Shown here in pieces: positions 38,095-47,728 of a stretch of DNA of 64,000 bases (within the stretch, counting starts at the first letter, position 1; every line of letters starts with the position of its first letter). The DNA comes from Ectobacillus ponti. Its GTDB lineage: Bacteria > Bacillota > Bacilli > Bacillales > Bacillaceae_G. The stretch is from NCBI RefSeq assembly GCF_024294785.1, contig NZ_JANCLT010000017.1, forward strand, positions 1 through 64,000, given 5' to 3'. The notes under the pieces are model-generated. The model did not search any database, was not told where the DNA came from, and saw only the letters and a list, made by a program, of their open reading frames with translations. The position numbers were made by a program, and so were the translations under genes.

Positions 38095-39516
38095 ATGCGA
38101 AAGACAAAGATTGTATGCACAATCGGACCTGCCAGCGAGCAGCCGGAGATGCTGGAGCATCTGCTTGAGGCCGGCATGAATGTGGCCCGGCTCAATTTCT
38201 CTCACGGAACACATGAAGAGCACGGAGCAAGGATACAAGCCATTCGCGCCGCTGCGGCCAAGACAGGCACACAGCCGGCCATCCTGCTGGATATTAAGGG
38301 CCCGAAAATCCGGACCCATGATTTCGCCGGGGGACAAGCAGAGCTGCGTGACGGGGCAGCCGTAAGCGTCTCTATGGAGGAGGTGCTGGGCACAGCGGAA
38401 CGATTCTCTGTTACATATGAAGGGCTGTATGAGGATGTGGAGGTCGGCTCACGCCTGCTGATAGATGATGGCTTAATGGAGCTTGAGGTGACAGGAAAAG
38501 AAAATGGCGAGCTGCAAACGAGGGTGATTCACGGCGGCATCATCAAAAATCATAAAGGAATCAACGTGCCAAATGTGAAAATCCGGCTTCCGGGCGTGAC
38601 TGAGAAGGATGCGCTGGATATTGCATTTGGGGCGGAGCAGGGAGTGGATTTTGTCGCTGCATCCTTCGTCCGTAAAGCCACTGACATTCTGGAAGTAAAA
38701 CATATCCTCGCGGAGCATGGCGCGTCTCACGTGCCGGTCATTGCCAAGATCGAGAGCCAAGAGGGTGTCGAGAATGTCGAACAGATTCTGGAAGTGGCGG
38801 ATGGAATCATGGTAGCCCGCGGCGATATGGGAATTGAAATTGCAGCAGAAGAAGTGCCCATCATCCAGAAGCGGCTGATCCGTGCCTGCAATGCGGCCGG
38901 CAAGCCTGTCATCACGGCCACACAGATGCTGGATTCCATGCAGCGGAACCCGCGCCCGACACGTGCCGAGGCTTCCGATGTGGCCAATGCCGTGCTGGAC
39001 GGGACCGATGCCATTATGCTGTCAGGAGAAACCGCAGCAGGCCAGTACCCATTGGAATCTGTTCAGATGATGAACCGGATTGCCTCCCGCACCGAACAGT
39101 CGCTCCGCTATGAGGAGCTGCAGCGGGAACGGATGCGGATGCACCGTGATGAGACAACTGAAATCATCGGACAGGCGGCTACCCACACAGCTCTCGTATT
39201 GGATGTAACAGCCATTTTGGCGCCGACAGCCAGCGGCTATACAGCCCGGATGATTTCCAAATACCGGCCGCAGTCGCCTATTTTCGCTGTGACCTGCCGC
39301 GATTATGTCATGCGGCAGCTTTCCCTTATCTGGGGTGTATACGCCCTGTATTCAGATGACATCCAAACAACTGATGGAATGCTGAAAAGTGCGGTGCAGG
39401 CTGCAGAAGCAGCCGGGCATATCCAGGCAGGGGACACTGTCATTATCACGGCAGGAGTGCCGGTGGGCCAAACCGGAACGACAAACCTGATGAAAATCCA
39501 AGTAGTCGGAGAGTAA
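38095..39516 (+). CDS. pyk: Pyruvate kinase, short form
   Basis: This 473-residue glycolytic enzyme converts phosphoenolpyruvate and ADP to pyruvate and ATP. The N-terminal [13 protein letters not shown], substrate and metal segments [24 protein letters not shown] and VARGDMGIE, and the [13 protein letters not shown] motif are intact. It ends after the regulatory C domain and lacks the extra PEP-utiliser-like domain that makes the main Bacillus enzyme about 585 residues. It stands alone, away from pfkA, so it may be a second isoenzyme. The ATG at 38095 follows AAAGGAGAAGG. Confidence 0.93.
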   Translation: MRKTKIVCTIGPASEQPEMLEHLLEAGMNVARLNFSHGTHEEHGARIQAIRAAAAKTGTQPAILLDIKGPKIRTHDFAGGQAELRDGAAVSVSMEEVLGTAERFSVTYEGLYEDVEVGSRLLIDDGLMELEVTGKENGELQTRVIHGGIIKNHKGINVPNVKIRLPGVTEKDALDIAFGAEQGVDFVAASFVRKATDILEVKHILAEHGASHVPVIAKIESQEGVENVEQILEVADGIMVARGDMGIEIAAEEVPIIQKRLIRACNAAGKPVITATQMLDSMQRNPRPTRAEASDVANAVLDGTDAIMLSGETAAGQYPLESVQMMNRIASRTEQSLRYEELQRERMRMHRDETTEIIGQAATHTALVLDVTAILAPTASGYTARMISKYRPQSPIFAVTCRDYVMRQLSLIWGVYALYSDDIQTTDGMLKSAVQAAEAAGHIQAGDTVIITAGVPVGQTGTTNLMKIQVVGE

Positions 39517-39533
39517 AGCTTCCTGAAAGCAGA

Positions 39534-39566
39534 CCAAGGAGATGGCCCCAAAGCCATCTCCTTTTA
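39534..39566. terminator. Bidirectional terminator between pyk and the siderophore genes
   Basis: AAGGAGATGGC pairs with GCCATCTCCTT and is followed by TTAT; the convergent siderophore gene stops inside it. Confidence 0.85.
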
Positions 39567-41348
39567 TACCTCGGATAGAGGATTGGGAACCCGTACATAC
39601 TGATAGGCCTTTCCCTCCCGCAGACGCATAGTCAGCAGTGCCTTATAATCCATCTCGTCCGCAAAAAAGGCCGCTGAATCCTCAGCTGCCGCTTCCGGAT
39701 GGGTAACGGACAAATTTTGGAAAATACGAAGGCCCTCCTCTTTTACAATAGCCCAGAGTCCGCTCTCCTCCAGCCCGCCATGCTTGCAGAGCAGATAAAT
39801 GATTTCCCCCAAATGGTTTTGGACAACTGTATACAGCACCTTATTCTGCATCTCACGCACATCTGCAGCGACAATTTGGGAGCCGGGATAAAACTGCGGA
39901 TGTAAGCCGGCCGCCTGCATACGCTCCTTATAAAGGCGCGCGCCGCCCCAATCCCGGAACAGCATCCGTACCGGGCAGCCATTTCGAAATACGGGGATGA
40001 CATTTTGCATATGCCCCTCAATCCCGATGCCGTATTTCACCATTAGCGTCATGGCTCCGTCCAGCAACAGCCGTGCATATTGATTGAACCATTCAGCCGG
40101 GCCGCCTTGCTCCTCCTGCTCGTACAAAGCAAGAAAATCAAGCAGAAGCGGGTGCCCGCCAGCAAGGGACTCATGGTAGAGAGCTGTGCCGACAACAGCC
40201 AGCTCGCCCGCCCGCACCGCCTCCTCCGCCCGCTGCCGCAGCACGTAGGACAGGTTGCGCCGCTTTCCTTCATCCGTACTGCGGAAGCTCCCTCCTTCCA
40301 GCTCATACAATGGCTGAAACAGCTGCTGCAGCTCCGGCTCCCGCTCCATCACCTTCCGCAGCATGGCAGTGAATGCAGCGGCATTGTTCGCTGTTTGCGG
40401 CGAGATGGACCGGATCGTGGATGTCATTTGGCTGTGTACGGCAGTTTTAATGGCAGCCTTCTCTGTTTCCACGGTGCGGAAGGAGGAAGTGGCTGCCCCC
40501 GGCAGCGTGATGCCATTAAGCAGAACGAGAGTCTGCGCCTGCAGCTCTTCCTGATATAGCTGCGGCAAAATGTGCTCCCACTGCCATGGATGAACAGGGA
40601 CAGGCACATATTGAGCAGGGTGGAGACCAGCATGGCCCAGCTCTTGGATAAAGGCAGCCTGTATATCCGGGTACAGGGAGAAGAGCAGCTCATCTCCGAC
40701 GCTGTTGCGTTCAGCATAATCCCGATGCAGTGCCGCAACACGAAGCAGCACGTCCCCTTGAAACTCAGGCGCATACTGCCATACATCCTCAGGCCGCATG
40801 CCCAGCTTTGTTTTGGCGCATGGATGGAGGTTGTGGCCTGTGACACAAAGCTGTTCAAAACAGATTGGATCTGTCCCCAACTGCTCCTGTCTGCCTTTCC
40901 TCTCCTCCCAATAGGCATAGGAAAGAGCCAGGTTCGCACTGCTGTTCTCCAATTCCTCCCGCAGCTTTTGAAATCCCGGCCGCTCAGGAAGATACCCGAA
41001 CAGCTCAGCAATGGTCTCAATCTCGCGCAGTTCTCCGGATTTGTCTGTAACCAAACAAGACATATCCGCTCTTTGAAAGCCATATACCTTTTGCAAACAG
41101 AGGAACAGATGGTCTCCCACCTTCCGGACATCCCCCGGCTGGTCCTCCAGTTCCCATTGTGCGGAAGCAGTGCGCCAGCCCAGCACATCCTCGCGCCAGA
41201 AGGAGACAAACAGCTTCCGCATTGTATCCGTACGGGCGCGCTGTATACATGCTTCGTAGCGCTGCACGAGGTGAGGTGCTTCGCGCTCCAGCAGCTCCCG
41301 GACACGGGCCTCTTCGCTTGTCAGCTTTTCTGTTATCGGTGCCGTCAT
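39564..41348 (-). CDS. IucA/IucC-type siderophore synthetase, second
   Basis: This 594-residue NRPS-independent siderophore (NIS) synthetase joins a carboxylate such as citrate to an amine or hydroxamate, using ATP. Family motifs are GHNLHPCAKTKLGM, PVPVHPWQWEH, the TSTIRSISPQTANN loop, KYGIGIEGHMQN and FRDWGGARL. Its start overlaps the stop of the preceding NIS gene by four bases, so translation is coupled. Tailoring genes (monooxygenase, acetyltransferase, decarboxylase) are not adjacent, so the product cannot be named. Confidence 0.92.
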   Translation of the reverse strand: MTAPITEKLTSEEARVRELLEREAPHLVQRYEACIQRARTDTMRKLFVSFWREDVLGWRTASAQWELEDQPGDVRKVGDHLFLCLQKVYGFQRADMSCLVTDKSGELREIETIAELFGYLPERPGFQKLREELENSSANLALSYAYWEERKGRQEQLGTDPICFEQLCVTGHNLHPCAKTKLGMRPEDVWQYAPEFQGDVLLRVAALHRDYAERNSVGDELLFSLYPDIQAAFIQELGHAGLHPAQYVPVPVHPWQWEHILPQLYQEELQAQTLVLLNGITLPGAATSSFRTVETEKAAIKTAVHSQMTSTIRSISPQTANNAAAFTAMLRKVMEREPELQQLFQPLYELEGGSFRSTDEGKRRNLSYVLRQRAEEAVRAGELAVVGTALYHESLAGGHPLLLDFLALYEQEEQGGPAEWFNQYARLLLDGAMTLMVKYGIGIEGHMQNVIPVFRNGCPVRMLFRDWGGARLYKERMQAAGLHPQFYPGSQIVAADVREMQNKVLYTVVQNHLGEIIYLLCKHGGLEESGLWAIVKEEGLRIFQNLSVTHPEAAAEDSAAFFADEMDYKALLTMRLREGKAYQYVRVPNPLSEV

Positions 41349-43081
41349 CTCAACTCTGCTCCTCCCAGCGGATTTCTTACCTTGGAAAAGGTATAATCGG
41401 TCACATCGCCGCGCAGGCGCATGGTAACCATTGCCTTTAAGTCCATATATGGAGCAAACAATGCCGCCTCATCCGCCTCAGCCTGTTCACGGATATGCGC
41501 ATCCAGCTTCAAATTCTCATATACCCGGCGGCAAACTGCAGCAACCTCGCGCCATAGGACATGCTCCGGGACATCCGTTTCCCGGACCAAGGAAGCGATG
41601 AGCTCGCCAAAGTGGTTTTGAAACACCGGATAAAACATCTTATTGCGTAAATCCGTCACATCATCCGCCTCGATGGCAGACCCTGCATACACCTGCATGG
41701 AGACGCCTTGGCGCTCCATCCGCTCCCTTGCCATACGGACACCGCCGAAATCCCGGACCAACAGCCTTGTTGCCCGGCCGCCACGGAAAGCGGCAATGCA
41801 ATTCTGCAGATGACCCTCCATGCTGATGCCGTATTTGCTCATACAGGTCAAGAGCGGCGGCAGGCACACTTCTGCATAGTGCTTGACAAAGGCAGACACT
41901 GCTTCGGCAGCAGCATGGCCGCTTTCCGCCTCTATCAGCTCCACCGCCACTGTCTTTCCGCTAAAGGGAGAGCGTGCCAGGAGAGCAGCGGCAGGCATCA
42001 TGATTTCCCCGTCCTCCAAGTACCATTCCGGATTTTCCCGCAGCAGGCCCGCTGCATTTTTTTGCAGGATGAATGACTGCTCCGCCGTGCCTTCCTGCGG
42101 CGCAAAATACACACCTGCCTGCTCCTCCAGAATGCGGAAGCGCCCGCCGAAATAATGCTCCCGCTGCTGCACCTCACGCACAATGCGGGACAGCAGCGGC
42201 CCGTTGTGCACCGACTGCGGTGACACCGTACGCACAGCACCCGTCATCTGCACATTCACTGCAGTTTTGAAATGCCTGTGCTCCCGCTGCAGGGGCGCCA
42301 ATGACCGAAAAGACATAAGGGGAGCAACCGGAAGCGTTGCGTCCTCCAAGAGGATGACCTCCCTCTTCTTTAGCGCCTCTGCATACAATGCGGGAATCGT
42401 GTGCTCCGCCTGCCAAGGGTGCAGCGGGAGCAGCTCGTATTCCTCGGCCCGCAAGCCTGCCCGCGCAAGCTCGCTCCTCACAGACCCACGCAAAAATGGA
42501 TATTCCTCATATAGCAGTTCGGTTATGCTCTTCTCGTCCGCAGAGACAAGCACTGCCCGCGAAGAGTGAATAGCCGCCAATCTGGCGGAAAAGCGCACGC
42601 CCCATTCCGGCGAGTAAGCGGCAACCTCTTCAGGCTTCATGCCCATTTTAATTTTTGCGCCAGGGTGCAGCGGATGGCCTTCCACAACGAGCTGCTCATA
42701 AAAGATGAGAGAGCTGTCCTTATGCTGCCGCAGCCACTCCATCGTTGTCCCGGCTTCACCGGACATGGCGGCAAAGCGTTGGGCAACCTCTTCCCGCACC
42801 ATTATGTAATTCTCCACACTGTTCTGCAGCTCTTCGCGAAAGCGTTCATAGCGGCTGTCATCTGCAATCCAGCCCTTCTCCCTCATGAACTGCAAAAACG
42901 CCACAGGGTCGCCATGCTCCGCCACATCAAAACGGCCAAAGGAAAAACGCCTGGCCACCGGAATGTCCAGCATACGCTCCCCCGTTGAGATTTTCAGAGA
43001 ATGCTCCGTTTGCCGTACCTGTTCGGGCGGCACAAGCTGTTCCCGGACCGCCGCCTGCACAAGCCGCTGAAAAATTGTCAT
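41345..43081 (-). CDS. IucA/IucC-type siderophore synthetase, first
   Basis: This 578-residue NIS synthetase is a paralogue of the next gene. Motifs are GHPLHPGAKIKMGM, LLPLHPWQAEH, VRTVSPQSVHNGP, KYGISMEGHLQN and VRDFGGVRM. Together the pair could condense two amines onto one citrate, as AsbA/AsbB or IucA/IucC do. No Fur box was found in the 160 bp upstream; instead an intrinsic terminator lies 40 bp before the start codon. The hydroxamate importer at 14.9-18.7 kb could serve the product. Confidence 0.92.
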   Translation of the reverse strand: MTIFQRLVQAAVREQLVPPEQVRQTEHSLKISTGERMLDIPVARRFSFGRFDVAEHGDPVAFLQFMREKGWIADDSRYERFREELQNSVENYIMVREEVAQRFAAMSGEAGTTMEWLRQHKDSSLIFYEQLVVEGHPLHPGAKIKMGMKPEEVAAYSPEWGVRFSARLAAIHSSRAVLVSADEKSITELLYEEYPFLRGSVRSELARAGLRAEEYELLPLHPWQAEHTIPALYAEALKKREVILLEDATLPVAPLMSFRSLAPLQREHRHFKTAVNVQMTGAVRTVSPQSVHNGPLLSRIVREVQQREHYFGGRFRILEEQAGVYFAPQEGTAEQSFILQKNAAGLLRENPEWYLEDGEIMMPAAALLARSPFSGKTVAVELIEAESGHAAAEAVSAFVKHYAEVCLPPLLTCMSKYGISMEGHLQNCIAAFRGGRATRLLVRDFGGVRMARERMERQGVSMQVYAGSAIEADDVTDLRNKMFYPVFQNHFGELIASLVRETDVPEHVLWREVAAVCRRVYENLKLDAHIREQAEADEAALFAPYMDLKAMVTMRLRGDVTDYTFSKVRNPLGGAELR

Positions 43082-43119
43082 CGTCCCACGCTCCTCTTTA
43101 TTACGTTATGCCTGCGCAC

Positions 43120-43156
43120 GAAAAAAGCGAACCTCATACAGTGGGGTTCGCTTCGT
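43120..43156 (-). terminator. Terminator (or attenuator) between the small gene and NIS synthetases
   Basis: On the minus strand AGCGAACC pairs with GGTTCGCT and is followed by TTTTT. It lies only about 40 bp upstream of the first NIS start codon. Confidence 0.85.
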
Positions 43157-43164
43157 ATCATACG

Positions 43165-43332
43165 TTATCCTTTTTTCAGGCTGTTCTTGTAGGTTTCCTT
43201 CACTACAGCCAAATCCTCTGCGCCAACTTCATGCTCATTGATATCATGCTCCACCATGGAGCCATGAGGCGGCTGCGGTGCTTGAGGCTCATGCCCCTTC
43301 TTTTTATTATGAAATGCTTTCCCTCTTCCCAT
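43165..43332 (-). CDS. Short hydrophilic protein, unknown
   Basis: A 55-codon frame begins at ATG 43332, five bases behind GGAGGGG, and ends at TAA 43165. It starts MGRGKAFHNKKKGHEPQAPQ and continues with an acidic middle and a lysine-rich end (ETYKNSLKKG). No membrane segment or cysteine is present. The strong ribosome binding site and a terminator right after it support a real gene. Composition resembles small spore or stress proteins of Bacillus, but I recognise no family. Confidence 0.7.
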   Translation of the reverse strand: MGRGKAFHNKKKGHEPQAPQPPHGSMVEHDINEHEVGAEDLAVVKETYKNSLKKG

Positions 43333-43511
43333 AATACCCCTCCTTCGCGCTGATTTGCAACAGCCTGTTGGGCTGTTTGTCTCTTGCTAGTATGTGAAGC
43401 GCCGCGGAGAACTATGTCTATTTCCAAGGAAATTTCTTGTCAACTTCTGTCATTGAGATGTATATTATCTTTATATTATAATATAAAAAAGACTTGAGAG
43501 GAGTATGCCCT

Positions 43512-45212
43512 TTGCGAAGAACACTCACCTGGCAGCTGGGAAGCATTATTGTCGGCGTCATTCTTGCATCCCTGCTCATTATGTCCCTGTCCATGTATAA
43601 GACGGCCTACGACAAAATTTATGAAGCAGCCGGCATTGAAGCCTATGGCTGCGCCAACATTACAACCGGCCTGCTGGCTCCGGCAGATATAGAGAAAATG
43701 CTGAAGGGCGACAAAGGCGTTTCAGAACGCGTCAGCGGACAGCTGAACTGGACAACCAATCACAAAGCCATTTTTGAAACACAATACATCCTGGATATGG
43801 ACGGAAACATTCTGGCGCTGGATCAGCATCTGCAGGAGAAAGGCTTTCAGGCTGGTGACCGCTTCTATGTGGATAAGGAAGCAATCGCCATGCTGAAGAG
43901 CATGAAGCACCCGGCGTACTCCAAGATATATGAGTATGGCGGAATGAGCCGGCTGTCCGGCTATGCGCCTATTTTTAAAGACAATGATTCCTCTAAAGAC
44001 ATCATTGCCATCAGTGTGATTGACTTTGACGGCAGCATTGTCAAAAGCCGCACTTGGGATGTGATTCAGAACGGCCTGCTTATGGGTTTGATTCCGATGA
44101 CAGCAGCCTCCTTTCTCACAGTCTTTCTCATTCGCCGCCGCACGAAGCCGATCTCTGCCCTCATTCAGCGTGCCCGGCAGGTGGCGGAAGGGAATTTGTC
44201 GCTGGAGCCGTTGGCCGTTTCCAGCAAGGATGAAGTGGCTGACTTGGCACACACCATCCATATCATGACTGAAAATCTGCGTGAGATGATTGCTGCGCTG
44301 CAGCGTACTTCCGCGAGCCTGAATGAGAATGCCCATAACACCTCTACTTCCTTGCAGGAAATGAATATCGCCATCCAGCAGGTTTCCCAAAGCATGGAGG
44401 AGGTGGCCGCGGAAACCGAGAGCGGGACTGTCCATGCAGGTGAGGCGGCACAGGCTCTTGGAAGCCTGGCGCAGCTGATCGACCGGGCCATGGAGAAAAC
44501 AAATCAAAGTGTGCAGGCAGCCGGAACAACCACTGCCGCTGCCGACCAGGGGATGGAGAAGGTACATGAGACCATTTCCAAAATGGCGCAAATCCGCACA
44601 TCTGCCGCTGAGACAGAACAGACTGTCCAGGAGTTGAACCGGTATGCGACGGAAATTCAAAGCATCACCGGAACAATTGCCCGCATTGCTTCACAGACGA
44701 ATCTCCTGGCCCTCAACGCTTCCATTGAAGCCGCCCGTGCCGGTGAGCATGGCAAAGGCTTCGCTGTGGTGGCAGATGAGGTGCGCAAGCTGGCTGAACA
44801 ATCCAATGCGGAGGTCCAGGAGGTTGAAAAGCTGGTTGGGAAGATCTCGGACAGCATCCGCAATACGGTACAGAGTCTTGCTGCCAGCCTCCAAAGTGTG
44901 GCACAAGGGGAAAGAACCGTGCAAGAAACAGGGACTGCCCTTCAGGACATCCGGCAGGCCATCCGGCAGACTGTTCAGGATATACAGGATATCGCAGGCC
45001 TGACCCGCGAAGAGGCTGACACCTCCTCCCGCCTGGTATCCCTTGTCCATGATTTGAGTGAAGCCATCCATCATATGTCCGCCAACGCAGAGGAGGTATC
45101 TGCCGCAGCGGTGGAAACATCTGCTTCCATTGAAGAAGTGGCCGGCAGCTCACAAGAAACTAGCTCGTTGGCACAGGAGCTGAACCGCATCATCAAGCGC
45201 TTTACTTTATAA
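43512..45212 (+). CDS. Methyl-accepting chemotaxis protein
   Basis: This 566-residue transmembrane chemoreceptor has TM1 at about residues 6-28 and an extracellular sensor of about 150 residues (Cache-like, with [13 protein letters not shown]). TM2 is near 190-210, a HAMP domain follows, and the cytoplasmic signalling hairpin carries the core [21 protein letters not shown]. Methylation regions flank it. TTG at 43512 follows AGAGGAG at seven bases and is preferred to TTG 43494. The ligand is unknown. It ends before a terminator. Confidence 0.93.
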   Translation: MRRTLTWQLGSIIVGVILASLLIMSLSMYKTAYDKIYEAAGIEAYGCANITTGLLAPADIEKMLKGDKGVSERVSGQLNWTTNHKAIFETQYILDMDGNILALDQHLQEKGFQAGDRFYVDKEAIAMLKSMKHPAYSKIYEYGGMSRLSGYAPIFKDNDSSKDIIAISVIDFDGSIVKSRTWDVIQNGLLMGLIPMTAASFLTVFLIRRRTKPISALIQRARQVAEGNLSLEPLAVSSKDEVADLAHTIHIMTENLREMIAALQRTSASLNENAHNTSTSLQEMNIAIQQVSQSMEEVAAETESGTVHAGEAAQALGSLAQLIDRAMEKTNQSVQAAGTTTAAADQGMEKVHETISKMAQIRTSAAETEQTVQELNRYATEIQSITGTIARIASQTNLLALNASIEAARAGEHGKGFAVVADEVRKLAEQSNAEVQEVEKLVGKISDSIRNTVQSLAASLQSVAQGERTVQETGTALQDIRQAIRQTVQDIQDIAGLTREEADTSSRLVSLVHDLSEAIHHMSANAEEVSAAAVETSASIEEVAGSSQETSSLAQELNRIIKRFTL

Positions 45213-45215
45213 AAA

Positions 45216-45266
45216 ACTGAGACCCCTACTGAAAGCCCTGCGGAATTCAGTAAGGGTCTCTTTTGC
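45216..45266. terminator. Terminator after the chemoreceptor
   Basis: GAGACCC-CTACTGAA pairs with TTCAGTA-GGGTCTC and is followed by TTTT. Confidence 0.8.
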
Positions 45267-45298
45267 ATACGCCGAACAAACTTATTGGCCAGCCTCTC

Positions 45299-45493
45299 TT
45301 AATTTACTTGGTTATCGGCCACCTCATCCGCCGCAAAGCGGGCCACCACCAGAATTTCTGTCTTTTCCCCGGTCCCAAACAGCTTGGCGGAAAGAGTCGT
45401 CCTTCGACTTTTACCCGTTTTTGTCAAGAAAATGGTTTGAAGCTCTGTTTCTCCCTCTTTCATTGGAAAATCCCATGTGAAAAGGCGGCCCAT
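45299..45493 (-). CDS. Possible short protein downstream of the TelA unit
   Basis: This frame ends at TAA 45299 and reads as protein-like: TELQTIFLTKTGKSRRTTL and then a segment KTEILVVARFAADEV. Starts at 45493 or 45463 give 64 or 54 residues. Neither has a good ribosome binding site, and the first ATG sits inside a terminator-like hairpin. It may be a small gene read from the upstream unit or only an untranslated tail. I know no family for it. Confidence 0.35.
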   Translation of the reverse strand: MGRLFTWDFPMKEGETELQTIFLTKTGKSRRTTLSAKLFGTGEKTEILVVARFAADEVADNQVN

Positions 45494-45508
45494 TGATGGC
45501 CGCCCAGC
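45480..45508 (-). terminator. Hairpin/terminator after the TelA-partner gene
   Basis: On the minus strand GGCGGCC pairs with GGCCGCC and is followed by TTTT. Confidence 0.7.
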
Positions 45509-45509
45509 C

Positions 45510-46343
45510 TTAATTTTTGTGAAGCTTCTCCTCAGCTGCCCGCATTTTGATATCCAATGCACGACCCAAATTGATGTACATGCTGTTCTCCGATTCCTCA
45601 ATCTCCTTTTGGAACTTGATGAGGAAGGAGGCCAGCTCCTGCTCCTTGTCCCGTCGCTGTGCAGGCGACAGCTGCGCCACAAGCCCCAGCATATCCGGCA
45701 GATCCTTCGTCAGAAACATCTCCAGCTTATGCTGCTGCTCATACAAGCGCCGCTCCCGGTAGAACGGGATGCTTTGCAGGACAGAAGCAACCATGCCTGT
45801 GATGGTTTCCTGCAAGGCCGGATTCACCAGCCTCTGCTGCTTCGCGATATATTGCAGCGTTTCTCCGTACTCCTCGTAAAAGTATAACGAATAAAAGTCT
45901 AAGTCCGGCTTCTTTGCAGGGCTGCGGTACTCCTCATCCAAGTAAGAGCGGACGACGAGCGCCGTCCGCTCCAGCTCCTCCTTCGAGAAGCTTTTTTTGT
46001 GCTTCACCGTGTGATGCAGCCGTTTCTGGTCCTGCTTCGGCAGCGCCGCGAGCACATACTCCCGCATCCGCTCATCTGCGGCACAGAATAAAGCTGCCAG
46101 CGCCCCAGTTTCCTGCCGCCCCTTCTGATGCAGCCAGCGCCGGAACTCCGGATGCTGCGAAAATTCCTGCAAAAAGGGCACAGATGTGTGCGGCAGACGG
46201 TGCAAGGAGTCAGAGGCCCGCTTGTACGGCTGCTTCCATGATAGAAACAGCTTGCGGCCGACAAAGAATGCCAGCCCAAGAGCACTTAGACCAAGCAATA
46301 TGATAACTGCCAGTGCCGTCAACAGAAAAGATAGAATGTCCAC
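45510..46343 (-). CDS. Membrane-anchored protein of unknown function, TelA partner
   Basis: This 277-residue protein has one N-terminal transmembrane helix (about residues 5-29) and a long, charged, mostly helical cytosolic part. The part contains segments such as KRLHHTVKHKKSFSKEELERTA and a C-terminal coiled-coil-like region. GTG at 46343 follows GGAGGGTG. It is 23 bases behind the TelA-family gene and surely co-transcribed. It is not an obvious XpaC homologue, the usual partner of TelA-type YaaN, so the function is open. Confidence 0.8.
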   Translation of the reverse strand: MDILSFLLTALAVIILLGLSALGLAFFVGRKLFLSWKQPYKRASDSLHRLPHTSVPFLQEFSQHPEFRRWLHQKGRQETGALAALFCAADERMREYVLAALPKQDQKRLHHTVKHKKSFSKEELERTALVVRSYLDEEYRSPAKKPDLDFYSLYFYEEYGETLQYIAKQQRLVNPALQETITGMVASVLQSIPFYRERRLYEQQHKLEMFLTKDLPDMLGLVAQLSPAQRRDKEQELASFLIKFQKEIEESENSMYINLGRALDIKMRAAEEKLHKN

Positions 46344-46366
46344 TTTTCACCCTCCATTGCTGATTC

Positions 46367-47470
46367 CTATTTTGCCGCCTGCTGAATCAGCTTTCGCTTC
46401 ATCTCATCATTGAAGGAATCCAGCTCCTTGACAAAGCTTTTGCTGGATTGGATAATCCGCTCAGTGGATTCCTCAGATGCTTGAATGGCCGCGAACACGT
46501 TTTGGAACGACTCGCGCAATTTGTCCATGCCGATTGCCGGATTTTCCAGCAGTCTTGTTGTTTCCTCTGTATTCTGCTTCAAAGCGCGGGAATTGCTGAC
46601 CAGCATTGTCTCAATTGCATCGTTTGTCGCATTCACCGCATCAATGCTCTTTCGTTGGTTTGACAGAGCCAATTGAATGGAAGCGGACACCGTTACGACA
46701 TTTTGGGTCATCGTCACCGCATTGCGGATCGCCTCCAGCAGCTTGTCGTTGTTTTTCCGGATGATATCAATAGAAGCAATGGATTGAAGCAAGATGCTTT
46801 TTGCCTGCTGCATGTTGCGCGTCCGGACAAGCACCTTTTCCAAAGCATCACTGATAAGCGGCCGGTCCTTTTCGCGCTCCGGCTTCTGCCGCTCCTCCTC
46901 CAGCATCTCGGCCAGCTTGCGGCCGAAGTATACCTGCTTATCAAGCGCCTGAATTTTCTGCAGCGATTGCTCCTTCAGCATCTGCAGGCCGACACTGTCC
47001 TCCTGCAAATTGTCCCGGCCCACAAGCAATGATTTAATAATGGACTCAATTTGCTTATCGACAGACTGGTATTTATGCATGTAGGACTCCAGCGGATTCT
47101 TGCGGAACAGCTTATATATGGCCCGCTTCATGCCGGATGCCTGCATGGAGTTCGGATCCAGCATGGATACCGTCTTCCGCAGCTCCAGCAGCGTCTTGGG
47201 AATCTCATCGTGCTTGCCGTTCATCATGGCTGTCACCGGGCTTTTCAATGCGGCCATTGTTTCGCCGGCTTCCCGCTGCTCCTTATCTCCGAGCGAAGAC
47301 AGCTGGGCCAGCACGTGAGACAGGTCTGCACTATGCTCGCTCGTCAGCTTCTGCACGTACTGATCTGCTTCCTTGCTCAGCTCCGCCAATTCCTCTTCTC
47401 TAATAATCGTATCTCCCGCCGCCTGCAAATCCTCCTGCGGCGTTGTGAATAGCAGCTGTTTTTGTTCCAC
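46367..47470 (-). CDS. TelA/KlaA family (toxic anion resistance) protein
   Basis: This 367-residue, almost entirely helical cytosolic protein matches the TelA family. Visible family features include the middle part YKLFRKNPLESYMHKYQSVDKQIESII and the C-terminal NAVTMTQNVVTVSASIQLALSNQ region. The family was named for tellurite resistance, but its chromosomal members are linked to envelope stress and phage or bacteriocin tolerance. GTG at 47470 lies eight bases from GAGGGAG; a GTG three codons earlier directly abuts the site. Confidence 0.88.
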   Translation of the reverse strand: MEQKQLLFTTPQEDLQAAGDTIIREEELAELSKEADQYVQKLTSEHSADLSHVLAQLSSLGDKEQREAGETMAALKSPVTAMMNGKHDEIPKTLLELRKTVSMLDPNSMQASGMKRAIYKLFRKNPLESYMHKYQSVDKQIESIIKSLLVGRDNLQEDSVGLQMLKEQSLQKIQALDKQVYFGRKLAEMLEEERQKPEREKDRPLISDALEKVLVRTRNMQQAKSILLQSIASIDIIRKNNDKLLEAIRNAVTMTQNVVTVSASIQLALSNQRKSIDAVNATNDAIETMLVSNSRALKQNTEETTRLLENPAIGMDKLRESFQNVFAAIQASEESTERIIQSSKSFVKELDSFNDEMKRKLIQQAAK

Positions 47471-47728
47471 TGTGCTCACTCCCTCATCTCAGGCTTTCTA
47501 TTACACGGTGTTGCCACACAGCTTCAAATCTATTCACACTGTGCTTATCCTTATTTTACCTGATGAGCAATCTAAATACCATATTTTACTATATAAAGCA
47601 AGTTATTGAACTGAATTTGTGAAAAAGAAAGATGATTTTCCTCCTTCCCTCATATACATATACAAAGCGAAAGGCAGCTGCACATAAAGAGAGACCTGCT
47701 GCCCATTCTCAAAAAGGGGTGATGCTTT

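Noticed and set aside
43082-43490. A Fur box for the siderophore synthetases
   Set aside because: AT-rich palindromes such as TTATATTATAATATAA are present, but none matches the 7-1-7 Fur pattern well.
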